The position numbers and the translations under genes are program-made. This document shows, one piece after another, positions 6,585 through 13,596 of a stretch of 13,596 nucleotides of DNA. Location: positions 1 to 13,596 of the forward strand of contig JACCSF010000402.1 of assembly GCA_013813135.1 (NCBI GenBank), given 5' to 3'. Positions within the stretch are counted from its first letter, which is position 1, and the number at the start of each line of letters is the position of its first letter. The notes under the pieces are model-generated. The model saw nothing but the letters and a program-made list of their open reading frames with translations, was not told the DNA's origin and made no database searches. This DNA comes from Thermoleophilaceae bacterium (GTDB taxonomy: Bacteria; Actinomycetota; Thermoleophilia; Solirubrobacterales; Thermoleophilaceae).

Positions 6585-8041
6585 GGTCGCGCAGCACCGC
6601 CAGCCTGGCGGCGAGCCCGGTGCTAGTCGGCGCCGTGACGGTGCTGGTCACGATCGTCGCTGTCTTCCTCTCCTACAACGCCAACACGGGCCTGCCGTTC
6701 GTTCCGACCTACGACCTCAAGGCGAACCTCCCGAACGGGGCCCAGCTGGTCAGGGGCTTCGAGGTGCGCATCGGCGGCGCGCGCGTCGGCCAAATCTCGA
6801 AGATCGAGGCGAAGCGGCGCAAGGACGGTTCCACCTACGCGCAGATCACGATGAAGCTCGACAAGGAGATCGAGCCGCTGCGGGCAGACACCACGCTGCT
6901 GGTGCGCCCGCGCTCGGCGATCGGCCTCAAGTACGTCCAGCTCAGCCCCGGCCGCGGTCAGCAGGACCTCGAGTCGGGCGCGGTCATCCCGGTCAGGCAG
7001 GCGCGCCCAGAGGTGGTCGAGCTCGACGACCTCTTCAACATGTTCGACGAGAAGGCCCGCGTCGGATCGCGCAACTCGATCAACGGCTACGGCGGCGGGC
7101 TCGCCGGCCGCGGCGATGACCTCAACAGGGCGATCGCCGCGCTCGTCCCGCTGCTGCGCGACCTGGAGCCCGTGGCATCCAACCTGGCGGCGCGCGAGAC
7201 CCAGCTCGGCCGGCTCTTCAGGGAGCTGAGCGATGCAGCCTCGGAGGCAGCCCCCGTGGCGGAGGTCCAGGCGGCGCTGTTCGTGAACCTCGACACCACC
7301 TTCACCGCGCTCGCATCGATCGCCCGGCCTTACCTGCAGGAGACGATCTCCGAAGGGCCGCCGAGCGAGGAGCTGGCGATCCGCGAGTTCCCGTTCCAGG
7401 GCAAGTTCCTTCGCAACAACGCCGCCTTCTTCCGCGAGCTGCGGCCGGGCGTCGCCACTCTGCCGCACTCGGCGCCGATCCTCGCGGCGGCTTTCGAGGC
7501 CGGCACGAGGACGCTGCCCAAGACGCCTCCGATGAATGAGGACCTGGCCGACGTGTTCGACAGCCTCGCGGACTTCTCGGAGGACCCGTTGGTGCGGCAG
7601 GGCGTCCAGCAGCTCACGCGGCTGTCCTCGTCGCTGCGGCCGACGCTCGCCTTCCTCGCGCCGGTGCAGACGACGTGCAACTACGCCACGCTGTTCTTCC
7701 GCAACGCCGCCAGCGTCCTATCGGATGGCGACGCCAACGGCACCTGGCAGCGCTTCATCATCGTCCCGGGCCCGAGCGACGACAACCCGGCCACCCTCGG
7801 CGCGGTCGGCCCCAACAACGAGATCGGGCCAGCCTCGGCGCCGGCTGACGGGCCGCAGCCGTACAACCACCTCCACGCGAACCCGTATCCGAACACGGCA
7901 TCGCCCGGCCAGACGCGCGAGTGCGAGGCCGGCAACGAGCGGTACCCGGACACGAGCGGGCGGACCCTGATCGGCAACCAGCCCGGCAACCAGGGCACCG
8001 AGACCGAGGACCAGGTCAAGGGTCAGGGGGGCACCCAGTGA
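6581..8041 (+). CDS. MCE family protein, third of six (MceC position)
   Basis: This protein has 486 residues from a GTG that overlaps the previous stop (GTGA), with GGAGG at 6570-6574 placed 6 bases upstream, an excellent start. The anchor is at 12-32. The MCE domain is at about 44-124 (TYDLKANLPNGAQLV, EVRIGGARVG, RPRSAIGLKYVQLSPG). The helical region carries LDDLFNMFDEKAR (148-160) and LAGRGDDLN, then an insertion-like stretch around 240-280 (IREFPFQGKFLRNNAAFFREL). DANGTWQR follows the first C-terminal cysteine, C366; the second is C448, 82 residues apart, the widest of the close pairs except MCE four. The C-terminus beyond 400 is Pro/Asn/Gly/Gln-rich and probably disordered. Role: one subunit of the heterohexameric ring and tube. 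Confidence 0.94.
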   Translation: MRSRSTASLAASPVLVGAVTVLVTIVAVFLSYNANTGLPFVPTYDLKANLPNGAQLVRGFEVRIGGARVGQISKIEAKRRKDGSTYAQITMKLDKEIEPLRADTTLLVRPRSAIGLKYVQLSPGRGQQDLESGAVIPVRQARPEVVELDDLFNMFDEKARVGSRNSINGYGGGLAGRGDDLNRAIAALVPLLRDLEPVASNLAARETQLGRLFRELSDAASEAAPVAEVQAALFVNLDTTFTALASIARPYLQETISEGPPSEELAIREFPFQGKFLRNNAAFFRELRPGVATLPHSAPILAAAFEAGTRTLPKTPPMNEDLADVFDSLADFSEDPLVRQGVQQLTRLSSSLRPTLAFLAPVQTTCNYATLFFRNAASVLSDGDANGTWQRFIIVPGPSDDNPATLGAVGPNNEIGPASAPADGPQPYNHLHANPYPNTASPGQTRECEAGNERYPDTSGRTLIGNQPGNQGTETEDQVKGQGGTQ

Positions 8042-9483
8042 GGAAGGTGCACGGCCGCCAGATGACGGCCTTCCGCGCCGGCCTCATCGGACTCGGGCTG
8101 ATCCTGGTGCTCGCCTACCTCGGCTTCACGAAGGACATCCCCTTTACGCGCTCGTTCGAGCTGCAGGCGGTGTTCCGGAACGCGCCGCCGATCGGCACGA
8201 ACAGCGCCGTCCGGATCGCCGGCGTCGAGGTGGGCAAGGTCTCCAAGGTCGAGCCGCTCGGCGGCGACTCGCCGGGCGTGCGGGTGACCATGAAGCTCAA
8301 GGACGACGCGCTGCCGGTTCACAAGGACGCGCTGGTCGAGATCCGTGAGCGGATCTTCCTCGAGGGCAACGTCTTCCTCAACCTGAAGCCCGGCACTCCC
8401 GGCTCGCCCGATCTCGACGACGGGGACACGATTCCGGTGTCGCAGACGTCGGCTCCGGTGCAGCTGGACCAGGTGCTCGGCACGCTGCAGACCAACACGC
8501 GCAAGGACCTCCAGGACCTGCTGGTGGGCTACGGCGAGGCCCTCAACGGCGAGCCGCGGCCCGGCGAGGACGATGATCAGGATCCGGACACCAAGGGCGA
8601 GACCGGCGGCGAGTCGCTCAACGACTCGCTGGAGTACTCGGCCGACGCCCTGCGCGGCTCGACGATCGTGAACCAGGCCTTCCTGGGCAGCGACCTCCAC
8701 GACATCTCGAAGCTGATCGCCGGCCAGCAGAAGGTCACGGCTGCGCTGTCCAGCAGCGAGGGCAGCCTCAAGGACCTGATCACCAACTTCAACATCACGA
8801 CCGGGGCGCTCGCCGCCGAGGAGACCAACCTCTCCGAGACGGTGCGCGAGCTGCCCAGGGTGCTCGAGGCGGCCCGGCCGGCGCTCGACAATCTCAACGC
8901 CGCCTTCCCGGCCACGCGCGCCTGGGCGCTCGAGATGATCCCGGGCGTCCGCGAGACGCCGGCGACGCTCAAGGCCGGCTTCCCGTGGGTGCGTCAGGCG
9001 AGGGCGCTGCTGGCGCCGAGCGAGTTGCAGGGCCTCGTGGACGACCTGCAGCCGGCTGTCGACGACTTCGCGCGGTTCACGAAGGGCCAGATCGAGCTGC
9101 TGCCGGTGATCGACCTGTTCAACCGCTGCCAGTACAACGTGGTGCTGCCGAGCGGCGAGACGGTGATTCAGGACGGCGCGCAGACGACGGGCCTCAAGAA
9201 CTACCAGGAGTTCCTGCAGGCCCTCCAGGGCTTCGTCGGGGCGGGCCAGAACTTCACCGGCAACGGCATCTACACGCGCTACCAGCCCGGCGGCGGCGCT
9301 TACCCGGTGCAGACCGGTTCGGCCGGCCTCGGCGTCAACGGAGCGCGCTTCGGCAACGCCACCGCGCCGCCGCTCGGCACGCGACCCGTTCGCGGGCCCA
9401 AGCCGCCCTACAAGCCCACCGCCCCGTGCCACAAGCAGGGCGTACCGGATCTGAACGCGGCGAAGATCGGACCGGGGCCGTGA
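8038..9483 (+). CDS. MCE family protein, fourth of six (MceD position)
   Basis: The start chosen is the GTG in the GTGA overlap, with AGGGGG 7 bases upstream (8025-8030), giving 481 residues; a second in-frame GTG at 8047 and an ATG at 8062 are alternatives. The frame is open further upstream, but that part lies inside the preceding gene. The anchor is at 12-30 and the MCE domain at about 39-119 (ELQAVFRNAPPIGTNSAVRIAGVEVG...NVFLNLKPG). A marked acidic insert (171-196, GEPRPGEDDDQDPDTKGE) comes after GYGEALN, where its sisters carry GRGDELN. The helical region (about 200-360) has ETVRELPRVLEAARPALDNLN. Near the end are GNGIYTRYQP and cysteines C364 and C464. The Gly/Pro-rich last 80 residues are probably flexible. 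No lipobox. Confidence 0.93.
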   Translation: MRKVHGRQMTAFRAGLIGLGLILVLAYLGFTKDIPFTRSFELQAVFRNAPPIGTNSAVRIAGVEVGKVSKVEPLGGDSPGVRVTMKLKDDALPVHKDALVEIRERIFLEGNVFLNLKPGTPGSPDLDDGDTIPVSQTSAPVQLDQVLGTLQTNTRKDLQDLLVGYGEALNGEPRPGEDDDQDPDTKGETGGESLNDSLEYSADALRGSTIVNQAFLGSDLHDISKLIAGQQKVTAALSSSEGSLKDLITNFNITTGALAAEETNLSETVRELPRVLEAARPALDNLNAAFPATRAWALEMIPGVRETPATLKAGFPWVRQARALLAPSELQGLVDDLQPAVDDFARFTKGQIELLPVIDLFNRCQYNVVLPSGETVIQDGAQTTGLKNYQEFLQALQGFVGAGQNFTGNGIYTRYQPGGGAYPVQTGSAGLGVNGARFGNATAPPLGTRPVRGPKPPYKPTAPCHKQGVPDLNAAKIGPGP

Positions 9484-10886
9484 GGCGGCAGATCATGAAG
9501 CAGCTGCCGGTGTTCGTGGCGCTCATCGTGCTGCTCGTCGGCGCGCTCGGGGTGACGGCCTACATACTTTCGAACCAGCGCTTCTACCTGCCGGCCTGGG
9601 TGCCGTTGATCGGCACCGACTTCTACGAGGTCAAGGCGGAGCTTCCGACAGCCCAGGCGGTGGTGCCCGGGCAGGGACAGACCGTGAACGTCGCCGGCGT
9701 GAAGGTCGGCGAGGTCGGCCAGGTGAACCTCGAGAACGGCCGGGCTGTCGTCAGCATGCAGATCAAGGACAAGTACAAGCCGATCTACAAGGACGCCTCG
9801 ATCCTGCTGCGGCCCAAGACCGGCCTCAAGGACATGATCCTGTCGCTCGACCCTGGGACCCCGGGGGCCGGGGAGCTGAAGGAGGGCGGCCGGGTGTCCG
9901 TCGCCAACACGCTCGCCGACGTGAACGCGGACGAGGTCCTCTCGTCGCTGGATGCCGACACCCGGGCGTACCTGCAGATCCTGATCAACGCGGGCGGCAC
10001 CGCATTGCGCGACGACTCCTCGGACGGCCGGCAGGGAGCCCCGGCCGATCTGCGCGAGGCCCTCAAGCGCTTCGAGCCGACCGCGCGCGACGCGGCCCGG
10101 TTCACCCGCCTGCTCGCGAAGCGGCGCACCAACATCAAGCGCGCCATCCACTCCTTCCAGACGCTGTCCACCGAGCTCGGGTCGAAGGACGATCAGCTGG
10201 CGAGGCTGGTCGAGTCCGCGAACGCGAACTTCGAGGCGTTCGCGCAGGAGGAGTCGAGCCTGCGTGAGGCGCTCAGGCTCTTCCCCGGCACGCTGTCGCA
10301 GACCTCGACGACCCTGCGCGACGTGAGCGGCCTGGCGACGGAGCTAGGCCCGGCGCTGCAGAAGCTGCGGCCGTTCGCGCGTGAGCTCGCCCCCTCGCTG
10401 CGCGCCCAGCGGCCCTTCCTGCGCGAGACCACGCCGATCATCCGCGACCAGGTGCGCCCGTTCGCGCGCGACGTGCAGCCGACCGTGCGCGACCTGAAGG
10501 CCGCCACCGCCGACCTGGCGCCCGTGGCGTCGCGACTCAATCGCAGCTTCAAGGTGCTGAACACCTTCTTCAACGAGCTGGCGTACGACCCCCCCGACGG
10601 CGACTCGTTCCTCTTCTGGAGCGCCTGGGCCGCCCACTCCGGCGCGCTGCTGACGACGACGCAGGACGCCCACGGCCCGATGATCCGCGGGATCGTGCTG
10701 CTCAACTGCACCGCCTACCTTGCGCTCCAGGGCATCGTCGCGGGCAACCCACAGCTGGGCGAGCTCACGAGGCTCGCGAACTTCCCGCCCGAGCGGCAGG
10801 TCTGTCCCCGCAACTTCGACGACCCCACCCACCTGCTCGCCCTCGACGAGGTGCCGAGCCTCATTCCCCCGGGGCCGGCGCCATGA
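9480..10886 (+). CDS. MCE family protein, fifth of six (MceE position)
   Basis: This has 468 residues if the GTG in the GTGA overlap is used. An ATG at 9495 (463 aa) is the alternative, with GAGG at 9482-9485 nine bases before it. The frame is open far upstream but only inside the previous gene. The anchor is at 9-29, then an aromatic linker (FYLPAWVPLIG), and the MCE domain at about 48-126 (YEVKAELPTAQAVVPGQGQTVNVAGVKVG...LDPGTPG). The helical region has many arginine-rich heptads (RPFARELAPSLRAQRPFLRE, about 385-410 of the tube end). DAHGPMIRG precedes C410, and C442 follows. In mycobacteria the protein at this position is a lipoprotein; here there is no cysteine in the N-terminal segment, so it is a membrane-anchored protein instead. 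Confidence 0.93.
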   Translation: MRRQIMKQLPVFVALIVLLVGALGVTAYILSNQRFYLPAWVPLIGTDFYEVKAELPTAQAVVPGQGQTVNVAGVKVGEVGQVNLENGRAVVSMQIKDKYKPIYKDASILLRPKTGLKDMILSLDPGTPGAGELKEGGRVSVANTLADVNADEVLSSLDADTRAYLQILINAGGTALRDDSSDGRQGAPADLREALKRFEPTARDAARFTRLLAKRRTNIKRAIHSFQTLSTELGSKDDQLARLVESANANFEAFAQEESSLREALRLFPGTLSQTSTTLRDVSGLATELGPALQKLRPFARELAPSLRAQRPFLRETTPIIRDQVRPFARDVQPTVRDLKAATADLAPVASRLNRSFKVLNTFFNELAYDPPDGDSFLFWSAWAAHSGALLTTTQDAHGPMIRGIVLLNCTAYLALQGIVAGNPQLGELTRLANFPPERQVCPRNFDDPTHLLALDEVPSLIPPGPAP

Positions 10887-12391
10887 TCAAGCAGGCACCC
10901 AGCGTCGGGCGCATCCTGACGATGGTCGCGTTCAGCCTGTCCTGCTTCGGGATCGTGCTGTTCCTGTGGCTGTCGTTCGGCGGCTCCGTGCCGCTGCGCC
11001 CAGAGGGCTACCGCGTCAACGTCGCCTTCCCGGAGGCGACGCAGCTCGCGCAGGGCGCCGAGGTGCGCATCTCCGGCGTCAAGGTCGGCCGGGTGCGCAC
11101 GGTTGAGCCGAACGAGCAGACCGGCCTCACAGACGCCGGGGTCGAGATCGACTCGCGCTACGCGCCGATCCCCAAGGACACGCGCGCGATCCTGCGCCAG
11201 AAGACGCTGCTCGGCGAGACCTACGTGGAGCTGTCGCCCGGCGCGCCCGGCGACGGAGTCGATGGACGGCTCGCCGACGGGGGGGACCTGCCCCCGGGCC
11301 AGGTGGCCGAGACCGTGGAGCTGGACGAGATCCTGCGCGCGTTCGACCCCGAGACGCGGCGGCAGTTCTCGGTTTGGCTCGATCAGCAGGGCCTGGCGGT
11401 GGGGGACAACGCCGAGGCGATCAACGACGCCCTCGGAAGCCTGACGCCGTTTGCCGAGCAGACCGACGAGGTTCTGAAGGTCCTCAACGCGCAGAGCGCC
11501 GAGACCCGCAGCCTGGTGCGCGACACCGGCGAGGTCTTCGCGGCGCTCACGGAGCGGCAGGGCCAGCTGCGCGAGCTGATCGTGAACTCGAACCGGGTGT
11601 GGGAGACGACCGCTCGCCGCGATGCCGAGCTGGCCGAAACGTTCCGGGTGCTGCCGACGTTCCTGCGCGAGGGGCGGACCACCACCAGCCGCCTGACTCA
11701 GTTCGCACAGGACACCAATCCGCTGATCGACCAGCTGCGCCCCGCCGCGCGCGAGCTGTCGCCCACGCTCGTCGACCTCGACAAGGTGGCCCCCGATCTG
11801 CGCGGCTTCTTCAAGGACCTCGACCCGCTCGTGCGCGTCTCGCGCCGCGGCCTGCCCGCCACCGAGCGGGTGCTCGACAACACCCGGCCGGTGCTCAGGC
11901 GTGTGGGTCCGTTCCTGCGCCAGTTCACGCCGATCGTCGATTACCTAGGCCTCTACAAGCGCGAGATCGCCGCGTTCTTCGCCAACGACTCGGCCGTGAC
12001 GCAGGCCACGGACACCGCTCAGAGCCGGACGGGCCAGGTTCACTACCTGCGCTCCCAGAATCCGAGCAACCCGGAGATCCTCGCCGCCTACCCCGCGCGC
12101 CTGTCGACCAACCGCTCGAATCCCTACATCGCCCCCGGCGGCTATGACAAGCTGCGCACCGAGGGCCACCTGGAGGTGTTCGGTTCCCAGGGATGCGGCG
12201 CGACACCGCTTCCGGCGGAGCCGGCGCCGCTGGACCCGTGGCTGCCCGCGGGCGTGGTCGCGCAGATCGCCTACTACACCTACGGCGGCACCCAGAACCG
12301 CGGCGCGGCCCCGCCCTGCGACCCGCAGACCCCGCTGGGGCAGCTGCTCGGCCAGGCCGGGCAGTTCCCGCACCTTGTGCCGCTGCCGTAG
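10883..12391 (+). CDS. MCE family protein, sixth of six (MceF position)
   Basis: This has 502 residues, the longest of the six, from an ATG in an ATGA overlap. No Shine-Dalgarno is visible before it, so it probably relies on reinitiation after the fifth gene. The anchor is at 11-31 and contains C21, but the surrounding FSLSC is not a proper lipobox. The MCE domain is at about 42-121 (YRVNVAFPEATQLAQGAEVRI, RQKTLLGETYVELSPG). Then come VELDEILRAFDPETRR (145-160), a helical tube region with LREGRTTTSRLTQFAQDTN and DLRGFFKDLDPLVR, a TGQVHYLRSQNP motif, and the C-terminal cysteines C438 and C479 in a Pro-rich tail. It closes the MCE block; the next gene starts 35 bases later on the same strand. 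Confidence 0.94.
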   Translation: MIKQAPSVGRILTMVAFSLSCFGIVLFLWLSFGGSVPLRPEGYRVNVAFPEATQLAQGAEVRISGVKVGRVRTVEPNEQTGLTDAGVEIDSRYAPIPKDTRAILRQKTLLGETYVELSPGAPGDGVDGRLADGGDLPPGQVAETVELDEILRAFDPETRRQFSVWLDQQGLAVGDNAEAINDALGSLTPFAEQTDEVLKVLNAQSAETRSLVRDTGEVFAALTERQGQLRELIVNSNRVWETTARRDAELAETFRVLPTFLREGRTTTSRLTQFAQDTNPLIDQLRPAARELSPTLVDLDKVAPDLRGFFKDLDPLVRVSRRGLPATERVLDNTRPVLRRVGPFLRQFTPIVDYLGLYKREIAAFFANDSAVTQATDTAQSRTGQVHYLRSQNPSNPEILAAYPARLSTNRSNPYIAPGGYDKLRTEGHLEVFGSQGCGATPLPAEPAPLDPWLPAGVVAQIAYYTYGGTQNRGAAPPCDPQTPLGQLLGQAGQFPHLVPLP

Positions 12392-12413
12392 GGGCTCCCG
12401 CCCGCGGTTGGCC

Positions 12414-12429
12414 TAACCTGAGCTCCGTG
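12414..12429 (+). promoter_or_regulatory. Possible leaderless start for the MMPL gene
   Basis: TAACCT (12414-12419) matches the TANNNT -10 pattern and sits 7 bases before the GTG at 12427, which has no Shine-Dalgarno of its own. This spacing suits a leaderless transcript, as is common in actinobacteria. No convincing -35 is visible, so the gene could equally be read through from the MCE operon. Confidence 0.25.
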
Positions 12430-13596
12430 AGGGGGAACGCGTTCGCCCGCATCGTGGCGGCGGTCACGCGCCGCCCGCTGCTCGTGCTGGCCGCTACGGC
12501 GCTGCTGGCGCTGGGCGGCGCCGCGCTGGCGCTGCGCCTGGAGCCGAGCGCGGCGACCGACACGCTCGTGGACAGCGACTCGGACAGCTTCAAGGCGACC
12601 GAGCGCTTCAAGCAGGACTTCGGCGACGAGGCGGTCGTCGTGCTGGTGCGCGGCCCTCTGGAGAACTCGCTGCTCACCGAGGACCTCGGTCGCATTCTGG
12701 GCCTCGAGGGCTGCCTGTCGGGCAACGTGCCCGACAACAAGCAGGGCCTCGGCAGCCTGCCGCGCGTCTGCCGCGAGATCGCCGAGCGCAAGCCGGCCAA
12801 GGTCGTGTTCGGCCCGGCCACGTTCATCAACACGGCGGTCAACGGGATCGTCGACGAAGTCGTCAAGCGCCAGGCCGCCAGCCAGCGCCAGGCTGGTAGC
12901 GCCGCAGAGGCCGCCCGCAGGCTCTCGCGGCGGCGCGGCGACGCGCCGGCCGAGCAGGAGCGCCTGGCGCGGGCGGCGGCGGAGGCGGTGACCGCCCAGT
13001 TCACGCAATACGTGCTCCAGCTCGGGTTGCGCTACGGGATCACCGACATCCCGCGCATCGACGACCCGAACTTCGTGTCGGCGATGGTCTTCGACAGCAG
13101 CGCGGGCGATCCGGGCGTCCCGAAGTCGCGCTTCGCCTACCTGTTCCCCTCGCCGAACGCGGCCATGATCACGATCAGGCTGAAGCCGAACCTGAGCGAC
13201 GCCGAGCGCCGGCGCGCCATCGAGCTGTTCAAGGCCGCGACGGAGCAGCGCGAGTTCCGCCCGCAGCGCGGGGCGAAGTACATCGTCACCGGCGTGCCGG
13301 TGGTGAGCGAGGGGCTCGCCGACGCGGTGCAGAGTTCGATCTTCGTCCTGCTGGGCGCGGCGCTGCTCGTGATGGCGGCCACGCTGGCGCTTGTCTTCCG
13401 CACCGGGCTGCGGCTGCTGCCACTGGCCCTGGCGCTCGCCGCCGCGGCGCTCACCTTCGGCGCTCTGTCGGTGGCCGGGGGCAGCCTGACGATGGCCTCG
13501 ATCGCGGTGCTGCCCGTGCTGATCGGTCTCGCCGTCGACTACGCGATCCAGTTCCAGACGCGCGTGCGGGAGGCGGAGGAGGAGGACGGCCCCGGG
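12427..13596 (+). CDS. RND/MMPL-family transporter, N-terminal part (runs off window)
   Basis: The frame is open from GTG 12427 to the window edge (390 codons, no stop), so the gene is partial; family members usually reach 700-1000 residues. TM1 is at about 17-36. An extracytoplasmic porter domain (about 37-300) follows, with C96 and C115 as a possible disulfide and an Ala/Arg/Gln-rich helical stretch (about 145-190). TM2 is at 303-324, TM3 at about 328-349 and TM4 at 354-376. TM4 holds LIGLAVDYAIQF with D371-Y372, the proton-relay pair typical of MMPL/RND transporters. These proteins move lipids or hopanoids outward using the proton gradient. Its position 35 bases after the last MCE gene, same strand, suggests a shared lipid pathway; direction and substrate are unknown. 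Confidence 0.92.
   Translation, partial: MRGNAFARIVAAVTRRPLLVLAATALLALGGAALALRLEPSAATDTLVDSDSDSFKATERFKQDFGDEAVVVLVRGPLENSLLTEDLGRILGLEGCLSGNVPDNKQGLGSLPRVCREIAERKPAKVVFGPATFINTAVNGIVDEVVKRQAASQRQAGSAAEAARRLSRRRGDAPAEQERLARAAAEAVTAQFTQYVLQLGLRYGITDIPRIDDPNFVSAMVFDSSAGDPGVPKSRFAYLFPSPNAAMITIRLKPNLSDAERRRAIELFKAATEQREFRPQRGAKYIVTGVPVVSEGLADAVQSSIFVLLGAALLVMAATLALVFRTGLRLLPLALALAAAALTFGALSVAGGSLTMASIAVLPVLIGLAVDYAIQFQTRVREAEEEDGPG

Noticed and set aside
8023..9432. Long open frame (469 codons) on the minus strand opposite the fourth MCE gene
   Set aside because: Same pattern of low-complexity Arg/Leu/Val/Glu/Gly translation with no domain, and it mirrors the codon positions of the plus-strand gene.
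11925..13004. Long minus-strand frame spanning the end of MCE six and the start of the MMPL gene
   Set aside because: Ser/Arg/Ala-rich translation without domains. The plus-strand MMPL frame has clear transmembrane segments and the DY motif.
1..13596. CRISPR arrays, tRNA or rRNA genes, insertion sequences, recent direct repeats
   Set aside because: None seen on reading through. The six MCE genes are diverged paralogues, not recent repeats, and no transposase or integrase motif appears.

Overview
The window is GC-rich (clearly well above 60% by eye) and most of it is one long plus-strand operon for an MCE (mammalian cell entry) lipid-transport machine. GTG and TTG starts, 4-base gene overlaps and the yrbE-yrbE-six-MCE layout all point to an actinobacterium. 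The sequence style and the pairing with small Cys-rich and CARDB-like lipoprotein genes suggest the Thermoleophilia/Solirubrobacterales side of the phylum. That placement is inference, because the window holds no rRNA or marker gene.

Layout. Bases 1-122 show nothing I can name. At 123-284 a 53-residue Cys-rich (CxxC...C...C) protein is encoded on the plus strand; it converges on, and overlaps by 17 bases, a minus-strand lipoprotein gene (268-987). That lipoprotein diverges from the main operon, which starts with a GTG at 1021. The operon runs: two MlaE/YrbE permeases (1021-1827, 1865-2665), an MlaF/MceG-type ATPase (2687-3643), a 95-base gap holding a strong hairpin, then six different MCE proteins (3739-5112, 5109-6584, 6581-8041, 8038-9483, 9480-10886, 10883-12391). 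All five MCE-MCE junctions are ATGA or GTGA overlaps. After a 35-base gap comes an RND/MMPL-family transporter (12427 onward) that runs off the window end.

How it fits together. By the known MCE model, the two YrbE proteins form the inner-membrane permease, the ATPase drives it, and the six MCE proteins form a heterohexameric ring and tube outside the membrane that conducts a hydrophobic substrate. Here the ATPase sits inside the operon; in mycobacteria it is encoded elsewhere. The linked MMPL transporter and the divergent lipoprotein are candidate partners. None of the six MCE proteins has a lipobox, unlike mycobacterial MceE. All six carry a pair of cysteines near the C-terminus and a shared G-x-x-x-R-like motif just before or between them.

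The substrate cannot be read from the sequence. The families are all known. The points most worth a second look are the start of the first MCE gene (a good Shine-Dalgarno and GTG are one base out of frame), the hairpin before it, the divergent lipoprotein, the conserved cysteine pairs, and the coupling to an MMPL transporter.
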